A DNA stretch of 64,000 bases, taken from contig CALKHR010000029.1 of the NCBI GenBank assembly GCA_937988885.1, positions 33,544 through 97,543 on the forward strand, given 5' to 3'. The notes under the pieces are model-generated. The model did not search any database and was not told the DNA's origin. It saw only the letters and a program-made list of their open reading frames with translations. Positions 47,390 through 55,580 of this stretch are shown one piece after another. The first letter of the stretch is position 1. Each line of letters opens with the position of its first letter. A program made the translations under genes and the position numbers. Source of the DNA: an uncultured Roseiflexaceae bacterium (GTDB taxonomy: Bacteria; Chloroflexota; Chloroflexia; Chloroflexales; Roseiflexaceae).

Positions 47390-47413
47390 TGCGCCGCGAC
47401 GCACGAGGCCCGA

Positions 47414-47920
47414 CTAGTGGTAGGCCTTCTCCCCCGCACGAATCGGCACGTTGATGCGGTTCTCGGCTGGTGGGATCGGGCAACTGTAGTTCTCGGAGTA
47501 GGCGCAGTAGGGGTTGTAGGCGAGGTTGAAATCGACGATGAAGGTGTTCTCGTCGAGCGGGCGCAGTTCGAGGTAGCGCCCAGCCCCGTATGTTTCGCTG
47601 CCACTGGTCGCATCCACAAACGGCACAAAGTAGCCGCCCCACGAGGCATAGTAAACGGTCAATGAGACTGGCTGATCATCGACGGTGAAGTGAATTTTAC
47701 CCCACCGCAAATATTCCTGCTCATCGCCGGTGTTGGTCGTCATGATGATCGGTTCTTTGTCGATAAACTCATCGAGCGTCAGAACCATCCGCAGTTCTTC
47801 GTTCTCGGGGTAGTAGTTGAGGCCAGTAAAGCCGGCCCGCTCCTCATATGGCAAAGGCGATTCGTTGCTGTTCTTGAACCAATCGTCCTTCTGCTGGCGA
47901 TATGTGGCTAGAGTAGCCAT
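47414..47920 (-). CDS. DUF1684 family protein
   Basis: ATG at 47920 (MATLATYRQQ) has AAGGAG eight bases upstream and gives 168 residues; the in-frame extension is not supported. The protein matches DUF1684: an N-terminal YRQQKDDWFKNS motif, a beta-rich centre (VYYASWGGYFVPFVDATSG), GAGRYLEL near 110, NLAYNPYCAYSE and a final PIPPAENRINVPIRAGEK. The conserved Asn-Pro-Tyr-Cys-Ala-Tyr and ENR segments suggest an enzyme or metal-binding pocket, but no function is known. It is convergent with recF, 24 bases away. Confidence 0.88.
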   Translation of the reverse strand: MATLATYRQQKDDWFKNSNESPLPYEERAGFTGLNYYPENEELRMVLTLDEFIDKEPIIMTTNTGDEQEYLRWGKIHFTVDDQPVSLTVYYASWGGYFVPFVDATSGSETYGAGRYLELRPLDENTFIVDFNLAYNPYCAYSENYSCPIPPAENRINVPIRAGEKAYH

Positions 47921-48236
47921 GCTAGTGCTCCTTCTTTCAGCAATCCGCTGTTCTCTGGTAATACGCAAACATGGTTTGTGATGGATGTGGTGCCATACCG
48001 AATCCGGCTGGACAGTCTCAGTAACAAACCCGTTTTAGCCTGCGGCAGCAAGGTATATGACGTTTTTTATGATGTCGAGGCGCTGCTACGCGTAGCGCCT
48101 CGACATCACCTTTTTCGGGAGATATGGGTATCGGTTGAACACTAGCATCACGCCATAACATTCACATGTCGTTTGCCTAGTCATAATTCAGATTTGGTAT
48201 GATGTGCGAGCGAATAGGTCATGGCCTTTTCATGGC
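47921..48236. other. Gene-free stretch upstream of the ABC transporter leader
   Basis: No convincing gene is present. It contains a perfect 14-bp hairpin (48071-48107) and an extended -10-like TGGTATGAT near 48196. The short open frame at 48221-48430 has no family features. Confidence 0.5.
48071..48107 (+). terminator. Perfect 14-bp hairpin with T-tract
   Basis: GATGTCGAGGCGCT (48071-48084) and AGCGCCTCGACATC (48094-48107) pair around a 9-base loop, followed on the plus strand by ACCTTTTTCGG and preceded by TTTTTT. No plus-strand gene ends nearby except recF, 680 bases upstream, so it could end recF read-through or a small RNA. Confidence 0.5.
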
Positions 48237-48266
48237 TTGACAATGCCAAAGTCGCTATGCTATCCT
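48237..48266 (+). promoter_or_regulatory. Candidate promoter of the ABC transporter leader
   Basis: Perfect TTGACA (48237-48242), 18-base spacer, TATCCT (48261-48266). It would give a leader of about 310 bases before the ATP-binding gene. Confidence 0.5.
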
Positions 48267-48444
48267 ATTCTGGTAGTCACCGCATACGTGGAATAACCAC
48301 ACAACCACCTGTTGTATGCACTACAATCATCGCCTGCTACTATTCTTACTTGCCCACCGAAGCACTGCCGCAGATATCAATGCGGTCGTTCATGGCCGCA
48401 GTGTGCCCAAAATCTGGCGTATGTAACTGATACGTGCGTCATAG

Positions 48445-48487
48445 GGCCTCGGCTGTGAGCGATCGCTTTTGCTCGCGGCCTTTTTGT
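48445..48487 (+). promoter_or_regulatory. Terminator-like hairpin inside the ABC transporter leader (possible attenuator)
   Basis: GGCC near 48446 pairs with GGCC at 48477-48480, with an inner GAGC/GCTC stem, followed by TTTTTGTTG. It lies about 100 bases before the ATG, so transcription must pass it to reach the operon. I could not match the leader to a known riboswitch or T-box consensus. Confidence 0.5.
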
Positions 48488-48583
48488 TGTGCCGCAACCC
48501 ACACCCATTGCATCGTGTAGGTGAAAACCTGCCGCTGCTGCCCGCCATCGTTTTTTTCGATGCACATCTCAAGGAGCACATTC

Positions 48584-49588
48584 ATGGCAGCAATTACGGT
48601 TGCCGATTTGGCAAAAACCTATCGCTTCCATCGCAAAGAAGAGGGTCTGCTCGGCTCATTGAAAAGTTTATTTTGGCGAGAATACCTCGAAACGCATGCC
48701 GTTGACCGCATCTCCTTCCAGATCGAGCCTGGCGAGATCGTGGGCTTCCTCGGGCCGAACGGTGCAGGGAAAACCACCACGCTCAAGATGCTGTGCGGCT
48801 TGCTCTACCCCAGCAGTGGCACGGTGAATGTGCTGGGCCATCAACCCGCCCGTCGCGAGGCGGCCTTCCTGCGTAAAATCGCCCTCGTCATGGGCCAGAA
48901 AAATATGCTCTGGTGGGATCTGCCGACTATGGACACGCTGCTGCTGCACAAGGAGATCTATCGGCTGAACGAGACGGAGTTTCGGCGCAACCTGACGCGC
49001 CTGGCCGAACTGCTCGAAGTTGAGGATCTGCTGCACGTTCAGGTGCGCAAACTCTCGCTGGGCGAACGTATGAAGATGGAGTTGCTGGCCGCGCTGATCC
49101 ACCAACCCGCCATCTTGTTCCTCGACGAGCCGACCATCGGCTTGGATGTCGTGTCGCAGCAGCGGGTGCGCGACTTCCTGCGCCAACTCAACCGCGAGCA
49201 GGGCACTACTATTCTGCTCACCAGCCACTACATGGCCGATATCGAGCAGCTCTGCCCCCGCGTGCTGCTGATCGACCATGGTCACCTGCACTTCGACGGC
49301 GCGCTCACCGAATTGCTCACCAAGACCGCGCCGATCAAGTTGCTCAGCGCCGTGTTCGCCGCGCCGCCGCCGCCCACGCAGATCGCCGCGCTGTTCGGGG
49401 CCTGGGTACAGCCTAGCGACGACCCGCTGCACGTGCGGCTATCGGTACCTCGCGAACAAGTGGCGGAGATCGCCGGGCAATTGCTGCACCTGGGCAACCT
49501 GGCCGATCTCAGCATCGAGGATGTGCCGCTTGAGCAGATCTTCGGCTCGATCTTCCGGGGTCAAGTGAATGCGGGAGGCGTCGCATGA
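48584..49588 (+). CDS. ABC-2 transporter ATP-binding protein (COG4586-like)
   Basis: ATG at 48584 (MAAITVADLAKTY) has AAGGAG upstream and gives 334 residues. Walker A GPNGAGKTT near residue 59, Q-loop VMGQKNMLWWDLP, signature LSLGERMKMEL near 155, Walker B AILFLDEPTIGLD near 180 and switch His in TSHYMAD are intact. The NMLWWDLP segment after the Q-loop glutamine and the two following permeases match the three-gene COG4586/4587/3694 transporter group. The substrate is unknown. Its stop codon overlaps the next start. Confidence 0.93.
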   Translation: MAAITVADLAKTYRFHRKEEGLLGSLKSLFWREYLETHAVDRISFQIEPGEIVGFLGPNGAGKTTTLKMLCGLLYPSSGTVNVLGHQPARREAAFLRKIALVMGQKNMLWWDLPTMDTLLLHKEIYRLNETEFRRNLTRLAELLEVEDLLHVQVRKLSLGERMKMELLAALIHQPAILFLDEPTIGLDVVSQQRVRDFLRQLNREQGTTILLTSHYMADIEQLCPRVLLIDHGHLHFDGALTELLTKTAPIKLLSAVFAAPPPPTQIAALFGAWVQPSDDPLHVRLSVPREQVAEIAGQLLHLGNLADLSIEDVPLEQIFGSIFRGQVNAGGVA

Positions 49589-50382
49589 ACCTTCGTGTCT
49601 TTTGGCGCCTGCTGCTGTACGACCTCCAAGTGACGCTCGAATACCGCGGCGAAGTATTGGTCTGGATGTTCAACCTGGTGGTCGGTCCGGTGATTGCATT
49701 GCTGGTATGGCTCACTGCCAACCAACAGGGCATCGAACTGCCCTACAATCGCCAACAATTCGTGACCTACTACGTGCTGCTCGCGATCATCACGATGCTC
49801 ACTTCCACGTGGCTCGGCGAGTTTTTGGCGGAGGAGATCCGCCTAGGCGGCCTATCGCACCGCCTCATCCGCCCCGTGCCGATGATCGCCTACTTGCTCG
49901 CCAACAACCTCGGCGAGAAGCTGATCAAACTGCCCTACTTGCTGCCGATGGTGGGAGTGATCGCGCTGTTCTTCCGCGACGACCTGCGCATGCCCGAAGA
50001 TTGGCAGGATTGGCTGCTGTTCGCGATCTGTTTGCCCATGGCGGCGGGTGTCGCCTTCCTGCTCGACATGGTGCTCGGATCGCTGGCCTTCTGGATCGAC
50101 GATGTGCGCGCCCTGGTGCGGATGAAAGATTTGGCGGGCGCGTTTCTGGCGGGCCAATTCGTGCCGCTCGCTCTGTTCCCGCCCAACCTGTCCGGCTTCC
50201 TCGAAGTGCAACCTTTCCGCTACACGCTCTCGTTCCCGCTAGAGGTGCTCACGGGCGCGCTCTCGCCCGAGCAACTGCAACGCGGCTTCCTCTTGCAGAT
50301 CAGCTATTTGCTGCTGTTGTGGCTGCTGTACAGCGTGGTGTGGCGCGTTGGGTTGCGCAAATTCTCGGCGGTTGGCGCCTAA
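49585..50382 (+). CDS. ABC-2 family permease (COG4587-like)
   Basis: The 265-residue protein has six membrane helices. ATG overlaps the ATPase stop codon (ATGA), so they are coupled. Family-like features are the N-terminal YRGEVLVWMFN segment, the LGEFLAEEIRLGGLSHRLIRP cytoplasmic loop (residues about 75-95) that would contact the ATPase, and LEVLTGALSPEQ near the end. It pairs with the second permease to make a heterodimer. Confidence 0.88.
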   Translation: MNLRVFWRLLLYDLQVTLEYRGEVLVWMFNLVVGPVIALLVWLTANQQGIELPYNRQQFVTYYVLLAIITMLTSTWLGEFLAEEIRLGGLSHRLIRPVPMIAYLLANNLGEKLIKLPYLLPMVGVIALFFRDDLRMPEDWQDWLLFAICLPMAAGVAFLLDMVLGSLAFWIDDVRALVRMKDLAGAFLAGQFVPLALFPPNLSGFLEVQPFRYTLSFPLEVLTGALSPEQLQRGFLLQISYLLLLWLLYSVVWRVGLRKFSAVGA

Positions 50383-50391
50383 GGAGACGCT

Positions 50392-51177
50392 ATGCTCTAC
50401 TACTTACGCGTTTGGTGGCGGCTCGTGCTGATGTCGCTCATCCGCGAGGCAGAATACCGCCTCAACTTCCTGCTCAGCCTGGGTGAGGGCATGCTGCAAC
50501 TCATCATCGCCGTGCTCACCTTCGAGATCCTCTACCGCTTCACCGACGAAGTGGCGGGCTGGACACAGGGCCAAATGCTCGTGCTGCTGGGCATCTACCG
50601 CCTCGTCGAAGGTCTGGTCAACATGCTGATCGCGCCAAACCAACTGACGGTCTCGCAACTCATTCGTCGGGGCGACCTCGACTTCCTGCTGCTGCGCCCG
50701 ATCGCCAGCCAATTCCTGGTCAGCACGCGCATCATCCGCCCACACGAGGGCGTCAACGCCCTGATCGGCCTCGGCCTGGTGCTCTACGCGAGTCCGCTGG
50801 CAGGCGTGCAGTGGCAGTTCGGCAACCTGGTGGCGGCCATCATCTTTATGATCAGCGGCATCCTGCTGCTGTACGCGATCTGGTTCCTCTCCAACACCGC
50901 GCTCTTCTGGACGCAGGCCCGCAACCAAGACCAGATCATCCCGACGCTCTTTCAGGCGGCTCGTTACCCTGTGTCGTTTTTCCCACGGATGCTGCGCATC
51001 GGTCTCACGTTCGTCATCCCAGCCGCCTTCGCCACCACCTTCCCGAGCCAAGCGCTGTTCGGCCAGATCACCTGGCCCATGCTGTTTATCGGCATCGCGC
51101 TGGCGCTCGGTATGTTGCTGCTTAGTGCTGGATGCTGGGTGTTTGCGTTACGCCACTACACAAGCGCAAGTAGCTAG
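50392..51177 (+). CDS. ABC-2 family permease (COG3694-like)
   Basis: The 261-residue protein has six membrane helices and starts nine bases after the previous permease with AAGGAG. The loop QLIRRGDLDFLLLRPIASQF (residues about 92-112) parallels the RLGGLSHRLIRP loop of its partner and is typical of this DUF990-type family. It ends the three-gene transporter operon. No clear terminator follows. Confidence 0.88.
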   Translation: MLYYLRVWWRLVLMSLIREAEYRLNFLLSLGEGMLQLIIAVLTFEILYRFTDEVAGWTQGQMLVLLGIYRLVEGLVNMLIAPNQLTVSQLIRRGDLDFLLLRPIASQFLVSTRIIRPHEGVNALIGLGLVLYASPLAGVQWQFGNLVAAIIFMISGILLLYAIWFLSNTALFWTQARNQDQIIPTLFQAARYPVSFFPRMLRIGLTFVIPAAFATTFPSQALFGQITWPMLFIGIALALGMLLLSAGCWVFALRHYTSASS

Positions 51178-51492
51178 GCTGTAACAACAGTGGCGAAATG
51201 GATACCAATGCGAAAACAGGTAATAAATGGTGATAGCGAGCGTATCGAGCACACAACGACTTGTAGATGTTGAGAATACGTAGCAATATCATACAAAGTA
51301 CCGATGCAGAATCGCGCAGGAGGGTTTTGAAACATAATACTATTACAAACTATTTGACAACTCCTACCCCCCCTGATATACTTTTGCCGCCGTTGATATA
51401 TCTAATGGGCATGGAGTTTGATTTTTGCTGCGGTGTGCTCCATCGACGACGAGGGCATCCGCGTGTTGGTGATGCCTTTCAGGAGGAAGCGT
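51178..51492 (+). other. Intergenic leader region of fabD-fabF
   Basis: No gene is visible. It holds the promoter at 51354-51382 and a leader of about 100 bases. GGCATC and GATGCC (about 51455-51477) can form a hairpin immediately before the AGGAGG ribosome binding site. Confidence 0.5.
51354..51382 (+). promoter_or_regulatory. Sigma-70 promoter of fabD-fabF with C7 tract in the spacer
   Basis: Perfect TTGACA (51354-51359), 17-base spacer containing seven consecutive C (51367-51373), TATACT (51377-51382). Confidence 0.75.
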
Positions 51493-52476
51493 TTGGACAT
51501 CCTCAACTCATTACGAGCCAGGATGGCGTTTGTCTTCCCTGGTCAGGGTTCACAGTACGTGGGGATGGGCAAGCAGCTCTACGATACGTCACCTGCAGCC
51601 CGTCGCATCTTCGAGCAAGCCGACCAAGTCCTTGGGTTCCCACTCTCCAAGCTCTGCTTCGAAGGCCCACAGGAAGAACTCGACGATACCTTCAATGCGC
51701 AGCCCGCAATCCTCACCGTTAGTATCGCCTGTCTGGAAGCACTCAAAGAGCGGCTTGGCCCGCTCGGCTATCTTGGCACGCCGTCGCTTGTAGCGGGGCA
51801 CAGCATGGGCGAGTTCACCGCCCTCGTCGCCGCTGGCGTCCTCGATTTCGAGGATGCGCTGAAACTTGTGCGCGAACGCGGTCGGCTGATGAAAGAGACC
51901 GGCGAGCGGAATCCCGGTGGCATGGCCGCCGTGATCGGCCTCGACGAAGCCACGCTCGAACAGGTAGTGCAAGAGGCACAATCCGAGGGCGTCGTCGCTA
52001 TGGCCAACGCCAATTCACCGGGTCAAACGGTGCTCTCCGGCGAGATCGCCGCGCTGCAACGCGCTATGGAGCTCGCCAAAGAACGCGGAGCACGCCTCGT
52101 GCAGCGCCTCGCGATCAGCATTGCCTCGCACTCGCCGCTTATGCAGCAGGCGTCGCAACACTTCAGCGAACTGATCAACCGCATCAACCTGCGCCCTCCG
52201 CAAGTACCGTTGATCGCCAATATCAGCGCCCGCGCGCTCACCACCGTCGAAGATCTACGCGCCGAACTCACCCAACAACTCACTGGTCCCGTTCAATGGA
52301 CCCGCACCGTCCAAGAAATGGTCGCCCATGGAGTTGATACCATCGTTGAGATCGGCCCAAAACAGGTGCTCACCGGGCTCATTAAACGCATTACCACCGA
52401 TGCCCGTCCGATCAACATGACCGACAGCGAAGTGGTAAAGTTGCTCTCCAGCGTAGAATCTACCGAAGCAGTTTAG
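51493..52476 (+). CDS. fabD: Malonyl-CoA:ACP transacylase
   Basis: FabD loads malonyl groups on acyl carrier protein. Motifs: FVFPGQGSQYVGMG, the nucleophile motif GHSMGEF near residue 105, and SIASHSPLM with the catalytic His near 215. TTG at 51493 has a perfect AGGAGG six bases upstream (51481-51486) and yields 327 residues with the unusual start MDILNSLRAR; ATG at 51523 matches the family's usual start but has no clear site. The ribosome binding site favours TTG. fabF follows after 45 bases; acpP and fabG are not adjacent. Confidence 0.94.
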   Translation: MDILNSLRARMAFVFPGQGSQYVGMGKQLYDTSPAARRIFEQADQVLGFPLSKLCFEGPQEELDDTFNAQPAILTVSIACLEALKERLGPLGYLGTPSLVAGHSMGEFTALVAAGVLDFEDALKLVRERGRLMKETGERNPGGMAAVIGLDEATLEQVVQEAQSEGVVAMANANSPGQTVLSGEIAALQRAMELAKERGARLVQRLAISIASHSPLMQQASQHFSELINRINLRPPQVPLIANISARALTTVEDLRAELTQQLTGPVQWTRTVQEMVAHGVDTIVEIGPKQVLTGLIKRITTDARPINMTDSEVVKLLSSVESTEAV

Positions 52477-52521
52477 CACAACCAGCCATTCGTCCTTCCT
52501 TGTTGCTAATGGACAAATTGT

Positions 52522-53760
52522 ATGCGTCGAGTTGTTATCACTGGAATGGGCACTGTTAGCCCTGTCGGCAACGATCTTCCTACCACTTGGCACGGGTTGC
52601 TCGAAGGCCGCAGCGGCATCGGGCCGATCACTCGCTTCGACACGAGCACATTCCCCATCCGAATCGCTGGCGAAGTCAAGGACTTCGAACTCGATCCGGA
52701 AGTCAATGCTCGCGAAGCACGCCGAATGCCGCTCTACGTGCGCTACGCCCTCAACGCAGTGCTCGAAGCGGTGCGCGCCGCCAAACTCGATATGAGCCAA
52801 GAGGACCCCGAGCAAGTCGGCGTCATCTTCGGCACAGGCGCAGGCGGCCTCGATCTGATCTTCGATAACTACGATACCTACCTCGAACGGGGCTACCGAC
52901 GCGTGGCCCCCACCTTGATCGCCAACATGATCCCCGACTCGGCCAGCGGGCACATCGCCATCCAACTCGGCGCCAAAGGCCCGAACATGGCCGTGACCGC
53001 CGCCTGCTCGACGGGCGGTCACAACGTCGGCGAAGCGTTCGAGACGGTGCGCCGCGGCGACGCCGAGGTGATCATCGCTGGTAGCAGCGAGGCGCCGATC
53101 GTGCCTCTGATGGTTGCATCGTTCACCACGATGCGTGGCCTCTCCAGCGCCACAGGCGACCCGCAGAAGGCCAGCAAACCGTTCGACGCCCGACGCGACG
53201 GCTTCATCCTCTCGGAAGGCGCAGCGGCCCTCGTAGTCGAAAGCCTCGACCACGCCGTGGCCCGTGGCGCGCCGATCATCGCCGAGATCATCGGCTACGG
53301 CAACAGCGCCGACGCCATCGATATGGTCGCCGCCGACGAGACCGGCGCCGGAGCCGCCCGCGCAATGCGTATGGCTCTGCGCAAGGCTGGTATCGCGCCC
53401 GAAGCCGTGCAGTACATTAACGCCCACGGCACCAGCACGCCGCTGAACGACTCCGCCGAGACGCAGGCCATCAAATCGGTGTTTGGGCAGCACGCCTACA
53501 ACCTGGCGATTAGCTCCACCAAATCGATGTTGGGGCATATGATGGGCGCGGCAGGCTCACTGGAGGCCGCGATCTGCGCGCTGGTCGTGCACGACCGCCG
53601 CATTCCGCCCACTATCAACTACGAGCAGCCCGATCCCGCCTGCGACCTCGACTATGTGCCCAACGTGGCCCGCGAGGCCGATGTCAAGATCGCGCTCTCC
53701 AACTCGATCGGCTTGGGTGGCCACAACTCGGCCCTGATCGTGCAGCGCTACGAACCGTAG
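52522..53760 (+). CDS. fabF: Beta-ketoacyl-ACP synthase II
   Basis: FabF elongates the acyl chain in fatty acid synthesis. The 412-residue protein has the Cys-His-His triad: TAACSTGGH near residue 165, NAHGTSTPLND near 303 and KSMLGHMMGAAG near 340. The start VVITGMGTVSPVG is typical. It is cotranscribed with fabD from the promoter at 51354 and ends at a strong terminator. Confidence 0.96.
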   Translation: MRRVVITGMGTVSPVGNDLPTTWHGLLEGRSGIGPITRFDTSTFPIRIAGEVKDFELDPEVNAREARRMPLYVRYALNAVLEAVRAAKLDMSQEDPEQVGVIFGTGAGGLDLIFDNYDTYLERGYRRVAPTLIANMIPDSASGHIAIQLGAKGPNMAVTAACSTGGHNVGEAFETVRRGDAEVIIAGSSEAPIVPLMVASFTTMRGLSSATGDPQKASKPFDARRDGFILSEGAAALVVESLDHAVARGAPIIAEIIGYGNSADAIDMVAADETGAGAARAMRMALRKAGIAPEAVQYINAHGTSTPLNDSAETQAIKSVFGQHAYNLAISSTKSMLGHMMGAAGSLEAAICALVVHDRRIPPTINYEQPDPACDLDYVPNVAREADVKIALSNSIGLGGHNSALIVQRYEP

Positions 53761-53784
53761 CGTCGCCACAACCCACGAACATCC

Positions 53785-53813
53785 ACGGTCAGCAACGATG
53801 CTGGCCGTTTTTT
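53785..53813 (+). terminator. Intrinsic terminator of fabD-fabF
   Basis: ACGGTCAGCA (53785-53794) pairs with TGCTGGCCGT (53799-53808; one G-U pair), loop ACGA, followed by six T. Confidence 0.85.
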
Positions 53814-53866
53814 GTTGCCGCTCCTTCCCCCAACACAACGACTATCTACAGCCGCAGACATAACAA

Positions 53867-53903
53867 AACTCGCCGATGGCGGCGATGCCGCTCATGGCGA
53901 GTT
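53867..53903. repeat. Long imperfect inverted repeat
   Basis: Two 17-base arms, outer AACTCGCC/GGCGAGTT and inner GCGGC/GCCGC, around a 3-base loop; two mismatches and two G-U pairs. There is no T-tract, so it is not a standard terminator. Confidence 0.5.
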
Positions 53904-54024
53904 CAGTGAAGGCACAATGGACGCTTGCGAGGACAGGCATCAGCGGATAATCGCTGAGGCGCTGAACTGTTGGCATATCTACCTCCTACGCCAAGATTGG
54001 AGCATTGGCAGATGCGACAACTGT

Positions 54025-54053
54025 GCGGAAGATGAGAAGTGCTCATCTTCCGC
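54025..54053 (-). terminator. Hairpin at the end of the helicase gene
   Basis: GCGGAAGATGAG (54025-54036) and CTCATCTTCCGC (54042-54053) form a perfect 12-bp stem just after the helicase stop codon. Read on the minus strand it lacks a T-run, so termination strength is uncertain. Confidence 0.5.
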
Positions 54054-54060
54054 AAGCAAT

Positions 54061-55347
54061 TTAGCGTTTGCGTGCGTCGTTGGCGCTACCAGATCGGTTG
54101 GGTTGCGGGCGACGGTGCCCACGCGGCGATTGGCCGCTCCGTGGTGATTGGGTGCTCGGCTGCGCTGCTACTGAGGCTCGCGCCTGCTTGGTCTGAGGGC
54201 CTTGCGGCAGCTGCATGGGCGGCGGCGAGTTGTAATCGAAGCCCTCCAGCGTGCGCCGAGCGATCGGCTTGCCCAGGGCGCGTTCGAGCGCGCGCACCGT
54301 GGCGGCGTCCTCGGGCGTGATCAGCGTGATCGCATCGCCACTGCGCGTGGCACGGCCAGTTCGCCCGATGCGGTGGATGTAGGCATCGGTCGTGTCGGGG
54401 ATGTCGTAGTTGATGACGTGCGAGATCGTGTCGATGTCGAGGCCACGCGCAGCGATATCGGTGGCGACCATAATTTGGTACTGGCCGCTCCGGAAGCCAT
54501 CGAGCGCGGCTTGGCGCTGATTCTGGGTGCGATCGCTGTGCAGACTGGCGGTCTTGTAGCCAGCTCGGCCAAGCTGCGTGGCGAGTCGCGAGGCGCGGTG
54601 GCGCGTGCGGGTGAAGATCAGCACCGAGCGCGTGTCGGTCTCTTTCAGCAGCGCGAGCGTCAGGCTTGTCTTGAGGTGTTGCGGCACAGCGTACAGCACG
54701 TGGCTGATCTGGTCGGCGGGGCGCGTCAGACCGATCGCGACACGTTGCGGGTTCTTCAGCGCTTGCGAGGCCAACTGCTCGATCTCGGGCATAAAGGTGG
54801 CCGAGAACAGCAACGTCTGGCGCTGCGTGGGCAAGTGGCTCAAGATGCGGCGCACATCGGGCAAGAAGCCCATATCAAACATGCGGTCGGCCTCATCGAG
54901 TACCAACATCTCGACATTGTCGAGTCGGGCGGTGCCACGGTTGATATGGTCGAGCAGGCGGCCAGGACACGCGACGATGATATCGACGCCGTTGCGCAGC
55001 GCGTTCTCTTGCGGCTGCATCGCAACGCCGCCGTAGACCGTTGCTGAACGTAACCCGGTAAATTTCCCAAGCGTCCGAATAGTATCGTTGATCTGTTCGG
55101 CGAGTTCGCGGGTAGGAGTGATGATCAGAGCGCGGGTGCGGCCACGTTGGCCCTTGATCAGACGCTGAAGCATGGGGAGCGCGAAAGCTGCTGTCTTTCC
55201 GGTGCCAGTTTGGGCCGTCCCAATCAGGTCTTGGCCAGTGATCGCCACAGGGATAGCGGCAGCTTGGATCGGCGTAGGGGCGGTGTAACCCGCACCACGA
55301 ATCCCACGCACAATGCGTGGGTCGAACTGAAATTGATCGAAATTCAA
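54061..55347 (-). CDS. DEAD-box RNA helicase (RhlE/CshA-like)
   Basis: The 428-residue helicase has the Q motif (GYTAPTPIQ), Walker A TAQTGTGKT (K51), DEAD in VLDEADRMFDMG near 150, SATF near 183, and HRIGRTGRA near 320. The short C-terminal tail (residues 375-428) is Gln/Arg/Pro-rich, suiting RNA binding. The start is a TTG with AAGGA seven bases upstream; no ATG is available nearby. A structured leader of about 130 bases precedes it, which is common for cold-shock helicases. It probably unwinds structured mRNA or rRNA. Confidence 0.93.
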   Translation of the reverse strand: MNFDQFQFDPRIVRGIRGAGYTAPTPIQAAAIPVAITGQDLIGTAQTGTGKTAAFALPMLQRLIKGQRGRTRALIITPTRELAEQINDTIRTLGKFTGLRSATVYGGVAMQPQENALRNGVDIIVACPGRLLDHINRGTARLDNVEMLVLDEADRMFDMGFLPDVRRILSHLPTQRQTLLFSATFMPEIEQLASQALKNPQRVAIGLTRPADQISHVLYAVPQHLKTSLTLALLKETDTRSVLIFTRTRHRASRLATQLGRAGYKTASLHSDRTQNQRQAALDGFRSGQYQIMVATDIAARGLDIDTISHVINYDIPDTTDAYIHRIGRTGRATRSGDAITLITPEDAATVRALERALGKPIARRTLEGFDYNSPPPMQLPQGPQTKQARASVAAQPSTQSPRSGQSPRGHRRPQPNRSGSANDARKR

Positions 55348-55393
55348 AAAGGGTCCTTGGTTGAAAAATCAGAGCTCTCGGGGTGTTGGGAGG

Positions 55394-55430
55394 CACAAGG
55401 CTTCATCAAACCTTGTGGTTGCTAACCACA
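55394..55430 (-). promoter_or_regulatory. Mutually exclusive hairpins in the helicase mRNA leader
   Basis: CACAAGG (55394-55400) can pair with CCTTGTG (55411-55417), while TGTGGTT (55414-55420) can pair with AACCACA (55424-55430). The two stems share 55414-55417, so only one can form at a time. This is the layout of a temperature- or ligand-dependent switch, by inference. Confidence 0.4.
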
Positions 55431-55485
55431 CGTCAAGTAACTCCGTGCGCATGCGGTTCCCTCTGGGAAGAAGCGCGGTGTGCAT

Positions 55486-55491
55486 ATAATA
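55486..55491 (-). promoter_or_regulatory. Possible -10 element of the helicase gene
   Basis: TATTAT on the minus strand, about 140 bases before the TTG start; the -35 region is poor. It sits in the 233-bp gap shared with the divergent membrane protein gene. Confidence 0.35.
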
Positions 55492-55580
55492 GCAATTGCC
55501 AGTGATCAGAAGCCCCAGAGTCGATCGTGGCAGACATCATGATAACATATTTTTGAAAAAAAGCTACGAGGAGGCAAAAC

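Larger units (their letters stand above)
53761..54060. other. Gene-free stretch with three hairpins
   Basis: No gene is visible. Besides the fabF terminator it contains a 17-position imperfect hairpin (53867-53903) and a perfect 12-bp hairpin next to the helicase stop codon (54025-54053). Confidence 0.5.

Noticed and set aside
48221..48430. 69-codon open frame in the ABC leader
   Set aside because: No good ribosome binding site, no recognisable domain, and it lies over the likely promoter and leader.
48274..48583. T-box or known riboswitch in the ABC leader
   Set aside because: I could not find the T-box AGGGTGGTACCGCG-like core or a TPP, ykkC or c-di-GMP consensus; only the terminator-like end is visible.
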